DNA of 64,000 bases. Source: Trichomonas tenax. Lineage: Eukaryota > Parabasalia > Trichomonadida > Trichomonadidae. Of this stretch, positions 10,901 through 19,050 are shown piece by piece; positions within the stretch are counted from its first letter, which is position 1; the number at the start of each line of letters is the position of its first letter. The DNA lies in NCBI GenBank assembly GCA_023091735.1, contig JALKBU010000146.1, forward strand, positions 1-64,000, written 5' to 3'. The notes below the pieces were generated by a model that was not told where the DNA came from, did no database searches, and saw nothing but the letters and a program-made list of their open reading frames with translations. The position numbers were made by a program, and so were the translations under genes.

Positions 10901-12948
10901 TCAAGATGGACACGATCAAGAAGATCTTCTTCAGGCGTTATATTCACCTCGACACAGCAATAGAGATCTTTACGAACAAGCACAAATCTTACTTCTTCGA
11001 CTTCTGTGAAGGCGTTAGAAATGTCTTCTTGAAGAATATCAAAAAATACTCTTCAGGGAAGAACAAATCGATGATAAATCTCTCTTTCATACAAGAGAGC
11101 AACGAAGACGTCATCAAACTTGCAGAACGCGCTCTCAAGCGATGGCAGTATGGAGAGATATCGAACTTCGAGCTCATCATGAAGCTGAACAAGTACAGCG
11201 GACGATCCTTCAACGATCTCTCGCAGTATCCTGTCTTTCCGTGGGTTATCGCCGATTACAACTCAACTGATCTCAACTTCGAGCTTTCATCCACATTCAG
11301 GGACCTCTTAAAGCCAATTGGCGGCATGAACGAGGAGAGAAACGAAATGATCCAAGAACAAGTCGACGCAGGAAGCACATATCAATACGGTTCATTCTAT
11401 TCATCAGCGGCGACAACGATCGGATACATGATTCGCACAGAACCTTTCACATCGCTGCACATCGAGCTGCAGTCAGGAAAGTTCGACAACCCGAACAGAC
11501 TCTTCAACTCTGTTGTCCACACGTGGAAGAGCGTCACTTCGATCACAATGGACTTCAGGGAGCTCATCCCGGAGTTCTTCTATCTCCCAGACATTTTTGT
11601 TAACGCAGACAGATTCGATCTCGGAATCCTCAAAACTGGGCAGAAAGTGAACGACGTCGAACTCCCTCCTTGGTCAGATGATGAATCTTTCTCAGAATAC
11701 GAAGACATCTCACGAATGCGTGCGCAGAAGTTCGTCAGCATGAACATGCGTGCGCTTGAGAGTCAATACGTCTCAGCGAACCTCCACCATTGGATTAATA
11801 TCATCTTCGGACCAAAGTCACGCGGCGATGTCGCGTTTAAGTGTCGAAACCTCTTCCATCCTTTCTTCTTCTCTGAGTCATTGACAGACCAAGTCAAGAA
11901 AGACAAAGTCCAATGTAATCTCATGAAAGAGTACGCGGCGTGTTTCGGAACAGCTCCTTCTCAGATCTTCTTTGAAGACCCGAAGCCAAAAATGGCGCTC
12001 TTCAGCGCATTGAATTCTAAAATGTTCAACACGATCGATGTCAAAAGCATCAGCGACAAAAGCATTATTTGCATCAAATCAACGAAGACGACGATTGCAT
12101 TCGCATCAGACGATGGAAGTATCTGCGTCTACAATGTCTATGACCAGACAAAGTCAATCACTGCCAAGTTCAACGCGAACTCTGTCATTTCTGGCTGTGC
12201 ATTCGCTGGCAGCGTTTTCTGTGCATTTACCGAAGGAGACACTGCTCTTATGTGCTTCGACTTCACTAAGTCGATGGATCCGTTCTTCATTTCGCGTTCA
12301 CACATCGGCCACATCGCATGCATCTCATCGAGCGGCGACGTTGTTGCTACAGGAAGCGACGATATGACAGTCAAGATTTGGCGACGCTCACAAGACGCCG
12401 GATTCATGCGGAACGATTCTACACTGTCAATGCACACATCTGAAGTTTGTTGCATCGACACAAACATCAAATCAGACATCTGCGTCTCTGTCGGCGTCGA
12501 CGGAAGAGTTATCGCGACTTCACTCTTAGACAACTCTTACTCTTCTTCAGTGAGGACATGCAATATCGAATCTGTCGCGAAACCTTCTCTCGTCTGCATC
12601 ACGGACTCCGGATTCGTTTCAATATTCACAAACCACGCTGGAAAGTGCAAAATCGATCTTTTCGACGAATGCCTTCGTTTCTTTTATCAGAAAACGATTG
12701 ATTTTACATCTTCAGCTGTCTGCCAGACTCGACTTCCCAACGGCGAAACTGTATTCTTTGTCGGAACATCACACGGCAAAGTCTTCGTTGTCTCATGTCC
12801 TTTCATTTCTGTTCTTTGCTCTTTCGATGTCAGCGATAACGAGATCACATCTATCTCATTCGATAAAACACTTATGCACATCATTTGTGGCACGAAAGAA
12901 GGTAATGTTTACACCGTCAGAATATCCAACTTCAGAAACATTCCATAA
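4999..12948 (+). CDS. giant BEACH-domain protein with PH and WD40 modules (start unresolved)
   Basis: The open frame encodes about 2649 residues. The N-terminal ~1900 residues are an alpha-solenoid with a beta-rich lectin-like insert near 850-1000 (FVFNQSFFVFMMLKV onward). A PH-BEACH module lies at ~1930-2030, followed by the BEACH domain at ~2040-2330 with the family landmarks FPWVIADY, DLLKPIGGMNEER, YGSFYSSAATTIGYMIRTEP and SLHIELQSGKFDNPNRLF. WD40 repeats fill the C-terminus (ATGSDDMTVKIW). BEACH proteins (LYST/neurobeachin/LRBA class) act on endosomal and lysosomal membrane traffic. The frame opens with TTG at 4999. Upstream in the same frame, ATG 4939 (MSDI) is followed at once by TAG 4951, so either the start is not ATG, the stop is a sequence error, or this copy is damaged. 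The rest of the frame is intact. Confidence 0.85.
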   Translation: MEVSNSQELVVGRTKVTGQVVTEGILSVFTLEIPENPEFYSIDLQNIKSNLSQIPEKDQTNHLLTLLNLNKYLSLDIDEQETELNLRKLVAFGFYMRNYDKTALIEVLTTSIRFIDFYFSNPDKNSKIYSFCVAFFLANLSHQLKEIAKDDLNFKQFYHIIELSIFIFLNPKFLAENLVYLYFGFFIDSFILFSTVEIDSEDKILLLSNLIKVITSILSMPIALKFDSIGLAYHVLALLSQSTKLRKLPDYSIRTQLFLLITSICTKHQEAAQFLIEPANTTLFVDYIADSIQNIDFYESEPQSLSSVNDLDKYEYINTQIEPTFKENVKSEDYQLINDFSAPFPSPPSDITKNKESVSLMQAISRFVSSVKFQEQELTHIALISSVLHCSKIFDHLVTPYFLAEWLSFSVKPRILNSVQSLHESNFFMLMSELVFIKFPEEDLIQYFIDMMLSVASKSDTQYYYFIDLIQFFVICIQYLNISDKFVDLFVKCILVKPNLFIKAAEEVSFSKTLSNYISSLQSYHHHINQNENIVTTRLQIFKIIDVIDSFKEGISMMWNDNSFAVSICRLLFDDSTSEFAHKHLNKGFSENISSYKVIFEFFEHIMLMDFTKDDIIVPLLDSLSIALKNERKSIEKVISETNLLSAVLEFCLQKKSKQVNNLLDLLMFLPQKIVKPSFYIKCLGILTDPFDIFMKLIFNDEKKFSSPRLIYNAIPYPALFIVLSKNDKELENFIDFTNECINANKQSLYNLYQSELSTAIINYLKKYRKERKFDTLFTKSLNLFDKIAKNSLNSHELTLFLQLLPSISKDHRPFYTQDILKTFKNVLSTEENIPASFIHVENRNNFIKVKEKIPKFVFNQSFFVFMMLKVTNAVNGFLFSFFNDTGDIISLMYNQGKLCFMENEMKSSTPTVFKSFFNENVNESKFDGTWTPLICLVERYNIESRITLFSDKTTLQTRMITVNHSNDFTDMIFCNDIELDVSSVIVGKGSLCTEKAKLLMSIPASIPCGFTQAEKMNFDESFLPLFEQDFLSNIICVFNASVIDKSQNLLSLGPNNIKGTVDGTINKHLPGTISVLRTIGGASVLLPIFSQIHQEHFENADNDDLFLFDALSVLEYVLISNYNLQEEFYLDSGFKILSFLLSMIHPSFFNAQVIDELFNIFSKITHKKLSAQMFKYIFMNMNLWVYVSNEVQKKIFEKSFSLLCERDYLQKCFPLRKILSYIHIFMWESISEISLLSEPKSIVKNFIYKRPEMMKPLRDIFIEGAFDISKKYLSLEDVECLFNYSFDSRDITLQEEILELLVSIFSTKNAIIIEYIRKNKDVLNNMFSLLKLGNTTIFANIAIFYSKVSEFKVFDDFPVQHWIRCMITEFPVILNQYHAFEILLKAIDREMSKVCCPDVFPLLIYVSLANADSALHCITDVIKVLNDRPNWLFQNFFYIQPALLSLIISEIPNDFDSSEIADKVVEFLVNVFAVNVSYIEDVYRTIVLFSANSCENYSHILRRIFVGVLSSKKLKLPWGNDEDTETTINFFTTVFNFIFFIPQYDQYYKIQGSNFKYHVNEKTAYQYVFDVLANNSHQKVNLRFATRTNFDLSWEDLDVAQYLLLDMLSFTPCISHDKGWITAAEMIGYLFSSIVENGRTSSKFVNGTFERISMSIPKIFERGSNFFNLFVFVCGSLIREYITGSNMADIRKIHTLLMSFRKQFEKIFGINLSQVTTIDSFKAYLTPMSPVITKLIPELVKAEDSLSKRISFVCEDFNRGMDIFQNTVLKFDGISKFFLVQLNAIKIESVTESSKVIDNRASSEKYRQSFERSKVQGMKRYRQLFATLSDIGQPWFSSDRVIDHHYKLRNATFYMSKHSRMKRNLDFDNHMDASDARDSGALEESKERFKEIMKDKKMTEFIGDAALSRVVLVDGIEYTNTKEDVNNDTASFTVDATIITQRSNIKGKLLLFKHTLRFQSESKNVSIKMDTIKKIFFRRYIHLDTAIEIFTNKHKSYFFDFCEGVRNVFLKNIKKYSSGKNKSMINLSFIQESNEDVIKLAERALKRWQYGEISNFELIMKLNKYSGRSFNDLSQYPVFPWVIADYNSTDLNFELSSTFRDLLKPIGGMNEERNEMIQEQVDAGSTYQYGSFYSSAATTIGYMIRTEPFTSLHIELQSGKFDNPNRLFNSVVHTWKSVTSITMDFRELIPEFFYLPDIFVNADRFDLGILKTGQKVNDVELPPWSDDESFSEYEDISRMRAQKFVSMNMRALESQYVSANLHHWINIIFGPKSRGDVAFKCRNLFHPFFFSESLTDQVKKDKVQCNLMKEYAACFGTAPSQIFFEDPKPKMALFSALNSKMFNTIDVKSISDKSIICIKSTKTTIAFASDDGSICVYNVYDQTKSITAKFNANSVISGCAFAGSVFCAFTEGDTALMCFDFTKSMDPFFISRSHIGHIACISSSGDVVATGSDDMTVKIWRRSQDAGFMRNDSTLSMHTSEVCCIDTNIKSDICVSVGVDGRVIATSLLDNSYSSSVRTCNIESVAKPSLVCITDSGFVSIFTNHAGKCKIDLFDECLRFFYQKTIDFTSSAVCQTRLPNGETVFFVGTSHGKVFVVSCPFISVLCSFDVSDNEITSISFDKTLMHIICGTKEGNVYTVRISNFRNIP

Positions 12949-14638
12949 AACACTGTTTAGAATAAATTTTTGAATGTTAGCAAATTGTAAATTATTTCAA
13001 GTATCATAGAATAACTCCTCGTTTTTTGTCCAAGTAATGAAATGAAAAACGAAATAAATATGAAATAATAACAGGCAATAGTTCATAAACTAAAAGCTAA
13101 GCAAGTGGTAAGTTTAAACAAAGGAGTGTTAGTAATTTCCCGGTAACTATCGAAATCTTAAAAAGAATGTGGCATTTTATGCCAACAAAAGTGTCATGGA
13201 TGTTTAATCAGTTCATTCCTCTTCCTTGGAGTGTTTCCTTCTTTGGTACAGACTTAATTTAATATTCTGGCAACCGCCGAAGAAAGCTTTTCAGGGTCAC
13301 AACTGCATGATCTTTAATTTTCAGTTTCATGTATTGGAAGGGAAAATCGCAAACAATATGAACAATCATTGGAAAACAAGAGCCCATAATTATGTAAGCA
13401 ATAGAATGAAAAAATACCAACAATTCATTCAATCTTAAGCGGTCCTAAACAATTCTTAAGTGAATTTGATCAAATGCAGTTCAATGAACTATGATGTATC
13501 TTATTAGTCCGAGCAATCCAATATAAATCATGTGTCTGCACTCGAAAGAAGAAAAAACCTGGTGTTCATTGAATGAGCCATCGCCAAAGTGCTAATTACA
13601 AGATCTGAAATGATGGAATTGCTTTTCCAATTTTGGTTTTTCGATATTTTTTTGAACATATTTTTCCAATTTAATTCGAAAAGTTCAAACCAAACTTGGA
13701 AGAGTATTGTAAATTAGCTTTTAAAAAGATATGATATGAATACATGATATCATTAAACATTATGTTTAGAGGTAGATATAAAAAATTAAAGAAAGGTACC
13801 TGACATGAAAATTTTTTGTCACATAGAAGTTAAACTTGGTATATCTCGCTCAAAGACAAGAATATATCAAAGCCATCACCAATGGAGCATTAAACACAAA
13901 GTACCAAGCAATATTGATGTAGATCAATCTATTCCACCATCAAATGTGATCAAGATATTTTCGATTAAACTTCATTCCGGACTTGTCAGTAAATCCAACG
14001 TATTAGAATGAGCAATGCTGCTAATCTTTTGACTAAAGTAATTATATTTAAGGGTCTACTCTGCTCAAACTTCCCCTATAGTCATCAAAATTTTCAAGTC
14101 AATGGTTTTAAATTATTGATTAATTTTTTGTAAATCTAGATCTATCGATTTTGTATTCACAAAAATATGTGTGAAAATTTGAAATACTCAACAAAAGCGA
14201 CGTCCATGCTTGATATAAAAGTGACTTTTGTAAACTTTTCAAAAATCGTCACTTTTGTATAGAAAACGTTTTTTTGGCAATCGCCAGATCTTTCATAGAA
14301 TATTTTGAGATTATTTTCTTCCATAGTATGCAATTAAATTTATGATCCTTCCTAGAATCAAATGATCAAATATAACCTTTGCAGATCTTATTGTGTAATG
14401 AAGTCAAATTATTTAATCCTCGCGAGGATCAATTATCGATTTGTAAACATCACAAAAAAATGTGATTTTTCAATTTCGTACATTAGTTTAGTTTCATATG
14501 AGCAGTGATTCGATGAAGTTTTGGTCAGAGTTCTCAGTTTTTTACTTGATATCAGGATTTTTTTTTAATTTTCCAACATTAGATTTCTATCTTCGATAAT
14601 GGGGAAAATTTTGAACTCAAAAGTGTCATTAATATTCA
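12949..14638. other. intergenic region
   Basis: About 1.7 kb of A+T-rich DNA. Short open frames at 13226-13438 and 13805-14011 have no recognisable protein signature. A GTGACTTTTGT word and its inverted partner GTCACTTTTGT lie at about 14221-14260, forming a potential hairpin. I see no gene here. Confidence 0.5.
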
Positions 14639-15376
14639 ATGCGTTCCTTTCTTTTCTTCGGAAGTTGGAGTGATTACTTTAATGACGCAGATTTCATTCA
14701 ATACTCTAATTGCAGTCGAAGTGAACCTCTCAGTATCACAATTTTTTCTTCTTTCATAGTTTCTAACTGCAAATTTCACAACCACAACAATAGAGCTATC
14801 TATTTCAAACAAGGCGATAGCATCACATGCTTTCTTGTCGAAATTACGACATTTGAGAACTGCAGCAGTCCGCAAAACGGAGGTTCTCTATATTTTAGTT
14901 ATGCAGGTCAATGCGTGCAAGAACGAATATGTTATCACCGCTCTACAACAGAAAATTCTGTACATACATTCTATACATATGTCTCTGCAAAAAATTATTT
15001 CAAGCTTTCGGGCATTTTCAAGTGTGGAAAAGTTGAAAAACAACAAATAGTTCGTTCAGATTATGGAAAAGTTGAGTATGAATACGTCAACAGTTCGTTT
15101 AATAAGGCTTCTTTTTGTTCAGGATTTTTCATTTTTCAACCAGAAAGTTTTGTTAAAATCAATAATTCATACAATATGACTGATTATGATAATAAATATT
15201 ATTTGTCATATTACGGCTATGGTGAAACTTCTTCGGTTACTTTTTCGAATTTAATTAAAAACGGGAAAGCTCCTTCATTGATTTATGCATCTTCAACAAA
15301 ACTTTTTGTCACTAATTGTTCATTATATTACAATATTTTCGATGCAATTTTAGTACAGACAATGAAACAAATGTAA
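14639..15376 (+). CDS. beta-helix-like surface-type protein, probably truncated at 3' end
   Basis: This 245-aa frame starts at an ATG and encodes repeated short strands rich in N-C, Ser, Tyr and Phe: FIQYSNCSRSE, FIVSNCKFHN, TFENCSSPQNGGSLYF, LFVTNCSLYYN. The pattern fits a right-handed parallel beta-helix, as in large trichomonad families of putative surface proteins; function is unknown. Near the 3' end the reading frame seems to slip: after DAILVQT the used frame ends MKQM-stop, while the next frame continues TDNETNVTDPESSIYQ. The boundary of the 1.49-kb foldback element is only 11 nt past the stop, so insertion of the element has probably removed the C-terminus. No signal peptide is obvious. 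It may be a recent pseudogene rather than an active gene. Confidence 0.5.
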   Translation: MRSFLFFGSWSDYFNDADFIQYSNCSRSEPLSITIFSSFIVSNCKFHNHNNRAIYFKQGDSITCFLVEITTFENCSSPQNGGSLYFSYAGQCVQERICYHRSTTENSVHTFYTYVSAKNYFKLSGIFKCGKVEKQQIVRSDYGKVEYEYVNSSFNKASFCSGFFIFQPESFVKINNSYNMTDYDNKYYLSYYGYGETSSVTFSNLIKNGKAPSLIYASSTKLFVTNCSLYYNIFDAILVQTMKQM

Positions 15377-15387
15377 CAGATCCAGAG

Positions 15388-15661
15388 TCGTCAATTTATC
15401 AAAAAAAAAAATAAATACCATCAAAAATGATCAATTTCGAGCACAAATTCTCCAGAACAATAAATATCTGCAGAAACTGTGCCAGAAATTGATCATTTTT
15501 GATGATATTAATTAACGAAGAAATATAAAACGTAAATTGCTTTAGTTGTCTAGTAACATGACAAACTGGTGTGCATAAGCTACTTGCTCGTCATGCTATT
15601 AGACAACTAAAGCAAGTATTGTAGATCGAAAAATGGAATATTTTTAATTTATCGCATTTTA
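15388..15661 (+). repeat. outer inverted repeat, left copy
   Basis: This segment reads the same as the reverse complement of about 16601-16874 with essentially no differences apart from the first ~25 bases and the innermost few. It contains two nested imperfect hairpins, about 15416-15510 and 15537-15617. Confidence 0.8.
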
Positions 15662-15789
15662 TGCGACTCCTTGCGGCTGCTGCAGTGCTCTGTGACCTAG
15701 AAACCGCAGAGAGTCGTATAAAATGTACTTTTGTAATTGGACATCGAATGAGTTAGCTCTGAGCGAATCTCAAGGGCAGCATCAGTCAA

Positions 15790-16018
15790 TAAACCGTTGG
15801 ATACGAAGAATAACTTCATGTCCAATGGTTTGTTGACTATTTCTGCCTTCATTGTGGTGAAGGTGCGAGAATATCGATGAATTTTTGTATTCTTGAACGG
15901 CACACCACTAGTTTTCCACTGGCTAAAGTGATGTCTTCACACGGAGCTCTCAAAATCAGTGAAGAACTATTGGACAATGCAAGAACAACATTTATAACGT
16001 ACAAAATTCTCAATTTCT
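15790..16018 (+). pseudogene. protein-like segment in left foldback arm
   Basis: One plus-strand frame reads WFVDYFCLHCGEGARIS, then ILERHTTSFPLAKV, then LKISEELLDNARTTFITYKI before TAA. The right arm, read on the minus strand, gives the diverged but clearly related ILERQSTSFLLAIG and LKISEKLMENTRTTFITYKI. Differences between the two are mostly conservative at the protein level (E/K, L/M, D/E, A/T, synonymous Arg), which suggests a coding origin. I do not recognise the family. Confidence 0.45.
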
Positions 16019-16200
16019 AATCAAACGCGAATTTAATCTCATTGCCATATATAGTTTCTGTTAAACAACTTTCCTTTCGAAATTTGCAGATTTGAAAAAG
16101 TTGATATTTCATTTGACTAAAATTTGATCAAAATAATAAAAAATCACAACAATTTATCAATTTACAAATAGTTTTATAAAATAAAATCAATAGCTAACAG

Positions 16201-16440
16201 CTAAATTAGCTGCTGCTTCAATTGTATTAACTTTGGATAATTTAAAAATATTGTGACAATTTTGTACGTTATAAATGTTGTTCGTGTGTTCTCCATTAGT
16301 TTTTCACTGATTTTTAGGTCTATCAGTGAAGATGTCCCTATAGCCAGTAAAAAGCTAGTGGATTGTCGCTCAAGAATTCGCATGTTCTTTGAAATTCTCA
16401 CAATATCATCACAACCAAGGCATTAACAGTCAATAAATCA
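16201..16440 (-). pseudogene. protein-like segment in right foldback arm
   Basis: This is the inverted homologue of the left-arm segment. It begins with CDDIVRISKNMRILER, continues with the shared TTFITYKI motif and extends to LIQLKQQLI before TAG. Upstream in the same frame TAA and TGA codons interrupt the region that is open in the left arm, so it is not an intact gene. Confidence 0.45.
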
Positions 16441-16600
16441 CAAATACGAAGCTGATCTTCACAATGAATGGTTTATTGACTGTTGATACTATCGATCCCC
16501 GTTCATTTCTAACCCATTTCAACACTTTTTGCGAATCTACACTTTGTACGACTCTTTGAGGTTCCTGGGACATGGAATAACACAGAAACCCCGTCGAGTC

Positions 16601-16874
16601 GTATAAAATGCGATAAATTAAAAATATTCCATTTTTCGATCTACAATACTTGCTTTAGTTGTCTAATAGCATGACGAGCAAGTAGCTTATGCACACCAGT
16701 TTGTCATGTTACTAGACAACTAAAGCAATTTACGTTTTATATTTCTTCGTTAATTAATATCATCAAAAATGATCAATTTCTGGCACAGTTTCTGCAGATA
16801 TTTATTGTTCTGGAGAATTTGTGCTCGAAATTGATCATTTTTGATGGTATTTATTTTTTTTTATAAATTGACGA
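16601..16874 (-). repeat. outer inverted repeat, right copy
   Basis: Inverted partner of 15388-15661. It ends TTTATAAATTGACGA, mirroring TCGTCAATTTAT at the left boundary. Confidence 0.8.
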
Positions 16875-16968
16875 ATCTAGGCAATAGCAAGCACGTACAT
16901 TACATCTGCAGCTCACAGATATTTGACGTATACCATCCATAATGAAATGTAGTGTTTATTTATTTTTC

Positions 16969-17078
16969 AAGATTGAATATCATTGAAAATGGCGTGTTTC
17001 TTGCTCATTTCCTCTCACATATTTATGCATTGGATGAAATGAGCAAGAAACACACCATTTTCAATGATATTCGATCTT
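16969..17078. repeat. 43-bp-stem hairpin
   Basis: The left arm 16969-17011 and right arm 17036-17078 are near-perfect inverted copies (TTGAAAATGGYGTGTTTCTT core) around a ~24-nt loop. The hairpin lies 95 bp beyond the foldback element and has the same size and architecture as the sub-hairpins inside its arms, so it is probably a solo unit of the same or a related miniature element. Confidence 0.7.
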
Positions 17079-18195
17079 TTGGATAATAATCTCGGTTTTC
17101 TAAGCTACTTTACAGCATTTTGATGATTAACACATGAATGAGTGATCAACATAGATACTGTACGCTTTAAAATTGCTCAAAAAATACAGAAATGCGCAAT
17201 TATGCTTTATTTTAACAGAAACATCTATATTTCGATCCAATTTATCCAGTTATACACATAATTGGACAAGTGGGATTGAAGAATAGTTATCTATAGTCAT
17301 TTTTACTGTTAGATATTTATCATTGGGAAATTTCAAGTGTGTAGAGTGCATTAAACAGTGTATTATGTGAAGAATACACAAACATATATCATATCCATAC
17401 TTATACAATATCATAAAGCTATTAAAATGCTCAGATTTGCGTCATTGCCTAAAGTTTACCGATAATATATAGTTTTTCCACAATATCATCATCCTTCAAT
17501 CACTATATAGTGATGTGGATGAGGATGAATAGAGTTTTGATACTATCAGCATCACGAGGATTTAGGTCAACCGAAAATATGAGATTTCTATAAAGAATGT
17601 ATAGCGCATATGATTTATGTATCTTAAGAAGTGTGTTTATTGAAATATTTGTCATTATATTAAATTAATATGTTCAATATTTTAATAAAATAGCTTTAAA
17701 CTCTTATACAAGGTATTACATGCTCATTGGTGTATGATGAAATGCTTTAGAGTGCTCAAAGACACTCAACTGTGCTGAAACAAATGTGTTGTCAATTGAT
17801 CAATGATCGTTCATTCTATCAATGCAGGAAACTCACAAAGACATGGCACACATGCAAATTATACCAAGACTACCATTTAAATATTATTCCTTAATTAAAC
17901 ACTCTAACATACCACATTTGTCTAGACTATCAAATTGTATTTTAAAATACTCTTTATAAGATAGAAATATACAAATCTAACTCACACTACCATGTCGCAC
18001 TATCAACAATGTACTCTTTGGCGAACATATATGCTTTTAAACCCATAAAATCACTTTATGCATATTTGAATTAGTCATAAAGTATATGTAATAGAAAATT
18101 TTAAGCTTGCTAACATCATAAGAAGAATAAACTAAATACAATATAAATGAGAAAATTCAATTTGGCGTCAAATCAAATTATGGATTCTGCATATT
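17079..18195. other. A+T-rich intergenic region
   Basis: No gene is seen. There is a short imperfect hairpin around 17490-17530 (CATCATCCTTCAATCACTAT and partner). The rest is low-complexity A+T-rich sequence. Confidence 0.5.
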
Positions 18196-18691
18196 AGTTA
18201 TCATTTAGCTTGATACCGTAATATTGTCTTCCCTGTGATATGTCCTCATCATCTGTGTCATTATCGGACTCTGATTCCTTCCATAGCGCGAAATAGAAAA
18301 AACAACTAGTCTCGCCCTCTCAATTTTCACCTCATCTCGTACCTCCTCTTATATAGCTACAGACTGTCATTTCCACCAATTCTGCTATCGAGGACTCCTT
18401 TTCTCATGAGAAAGCAAGAGGTTATAGCGATTAAATTTGTAAGTGCATTTAAGCGGAACAAAGTTCATGACGCAGTCCCTTCAACTCTACGAAGTCATTG
18501 AACCATTAAAAATCGAGAGGTGAATATTTATCGCATTTTTTAGCCGACGAGAATTTATTGCTTTCGTGTTGACTGTAGTAAATCACTTGGCCATACAATA
18601 TTTTTTTGTTGAACTTTGTAGAAATAATATTTGTCGATTTTTTGGGCGAAATTGCCAATAAAAGGACTGTAAAACTCTCTTCTGTGCACAT
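18196..18691 (-). pseudogene. decayed unidentified gene with acidic C-terminus
   Basis: On the minus strand, an open frame ends at about 18200 with LWKESESDNDTDDEDIS then QYYGIKLNDN and TAA, which looks like a genuine acidic protein tail. Upstream pieces in other frames (RDCVMNFVPLKCTYKFNRYN near 18480-18430, and a 61-codon frame at 18691-18506) look like further parts of the same gene separated by frameshifts and stops. I cannot name the family. The setting, between repeats and the cyclase gene, fits an old mobile-element or multigene-family copy. Confidence 0.35.
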
Positions 18692-18849
18692 GGTGTATGA
18701 ATTAACAGTTTTGAGTGTCTAATGAGCCCAAAAATGCATCAGAAAGCACCATTTTATTGCCGAGTATTAATGTGGTCTACAAAACCGACTGTAAAATTAT
18801 CTAATTTTCTTTACGAAATTTTAAATTTTTGCATTTTTCACGTTTTTTG

Positions 18850-18911
18850 TTTTTACGTGTCATATTCTGACGTGTAAAATACATAATTTGACATGTAAGT
18901 TTGTCACTTTT
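18850..18911. promoter_or_regulatory. GTGTCA/TGTCACTTTT motif cluster upstream of cyclase
   Basis: ACGTGTCA, ACGTGTAA, GACATGTAA and TGTCACTTTT (18902-18911) follow one another about 140-200 nt before the cyclase ATG. The last motif is shared with the regions before the genes at 49556 and 61206. A promoter role is inferred from position only. Confidence 0.35.
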
Positions 18912-19050
18912 CTAGAAAAGTGGGCCACTCACACTAAAAAAAGTACAAGGAAAATTGAGAGTCACAATAATAGGATCACGATTTGAGAGGGAGCCTTTTC
19001 AATTTCTCACAAAAGTGCGCACTTATTTTTTTTTTTGACCACTCTAATTT

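Larger units (their letters stand above)
15388..16874. mobile_element. 1.49-kb foldback (inverted-repeat) element
   Basis: The sequence is a near-palindrome centred at about 16133. The left arm is ~15388-16008, the loop ~16009-16257, the right arm ~16258-16874. Both ends read TCGTCAATTTAT-A-rich-ATAAATACC inward. The outer ~270 bp of the arms reads as identical; the inner part is clearly diverged. Within each arm are smaller hairpins, including one built from TGATCAATTTCGAGCAC and its partner and one from GCTTTAGTTGTCTAG and its partner. No clear target-site duplication is seen: ATCCAGAG on the left against ATCTAGGC on the right is at best a decayed one. No transposase is visible, so the element is non-autonomous. 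It abuts the end of a beta-helix-family gene. Confidence 0.8.

Noticed and set aside
13226..14011. Two 68-70-codon frames
   Set aside because: No conserved motif or coding-like composition; likely chance.
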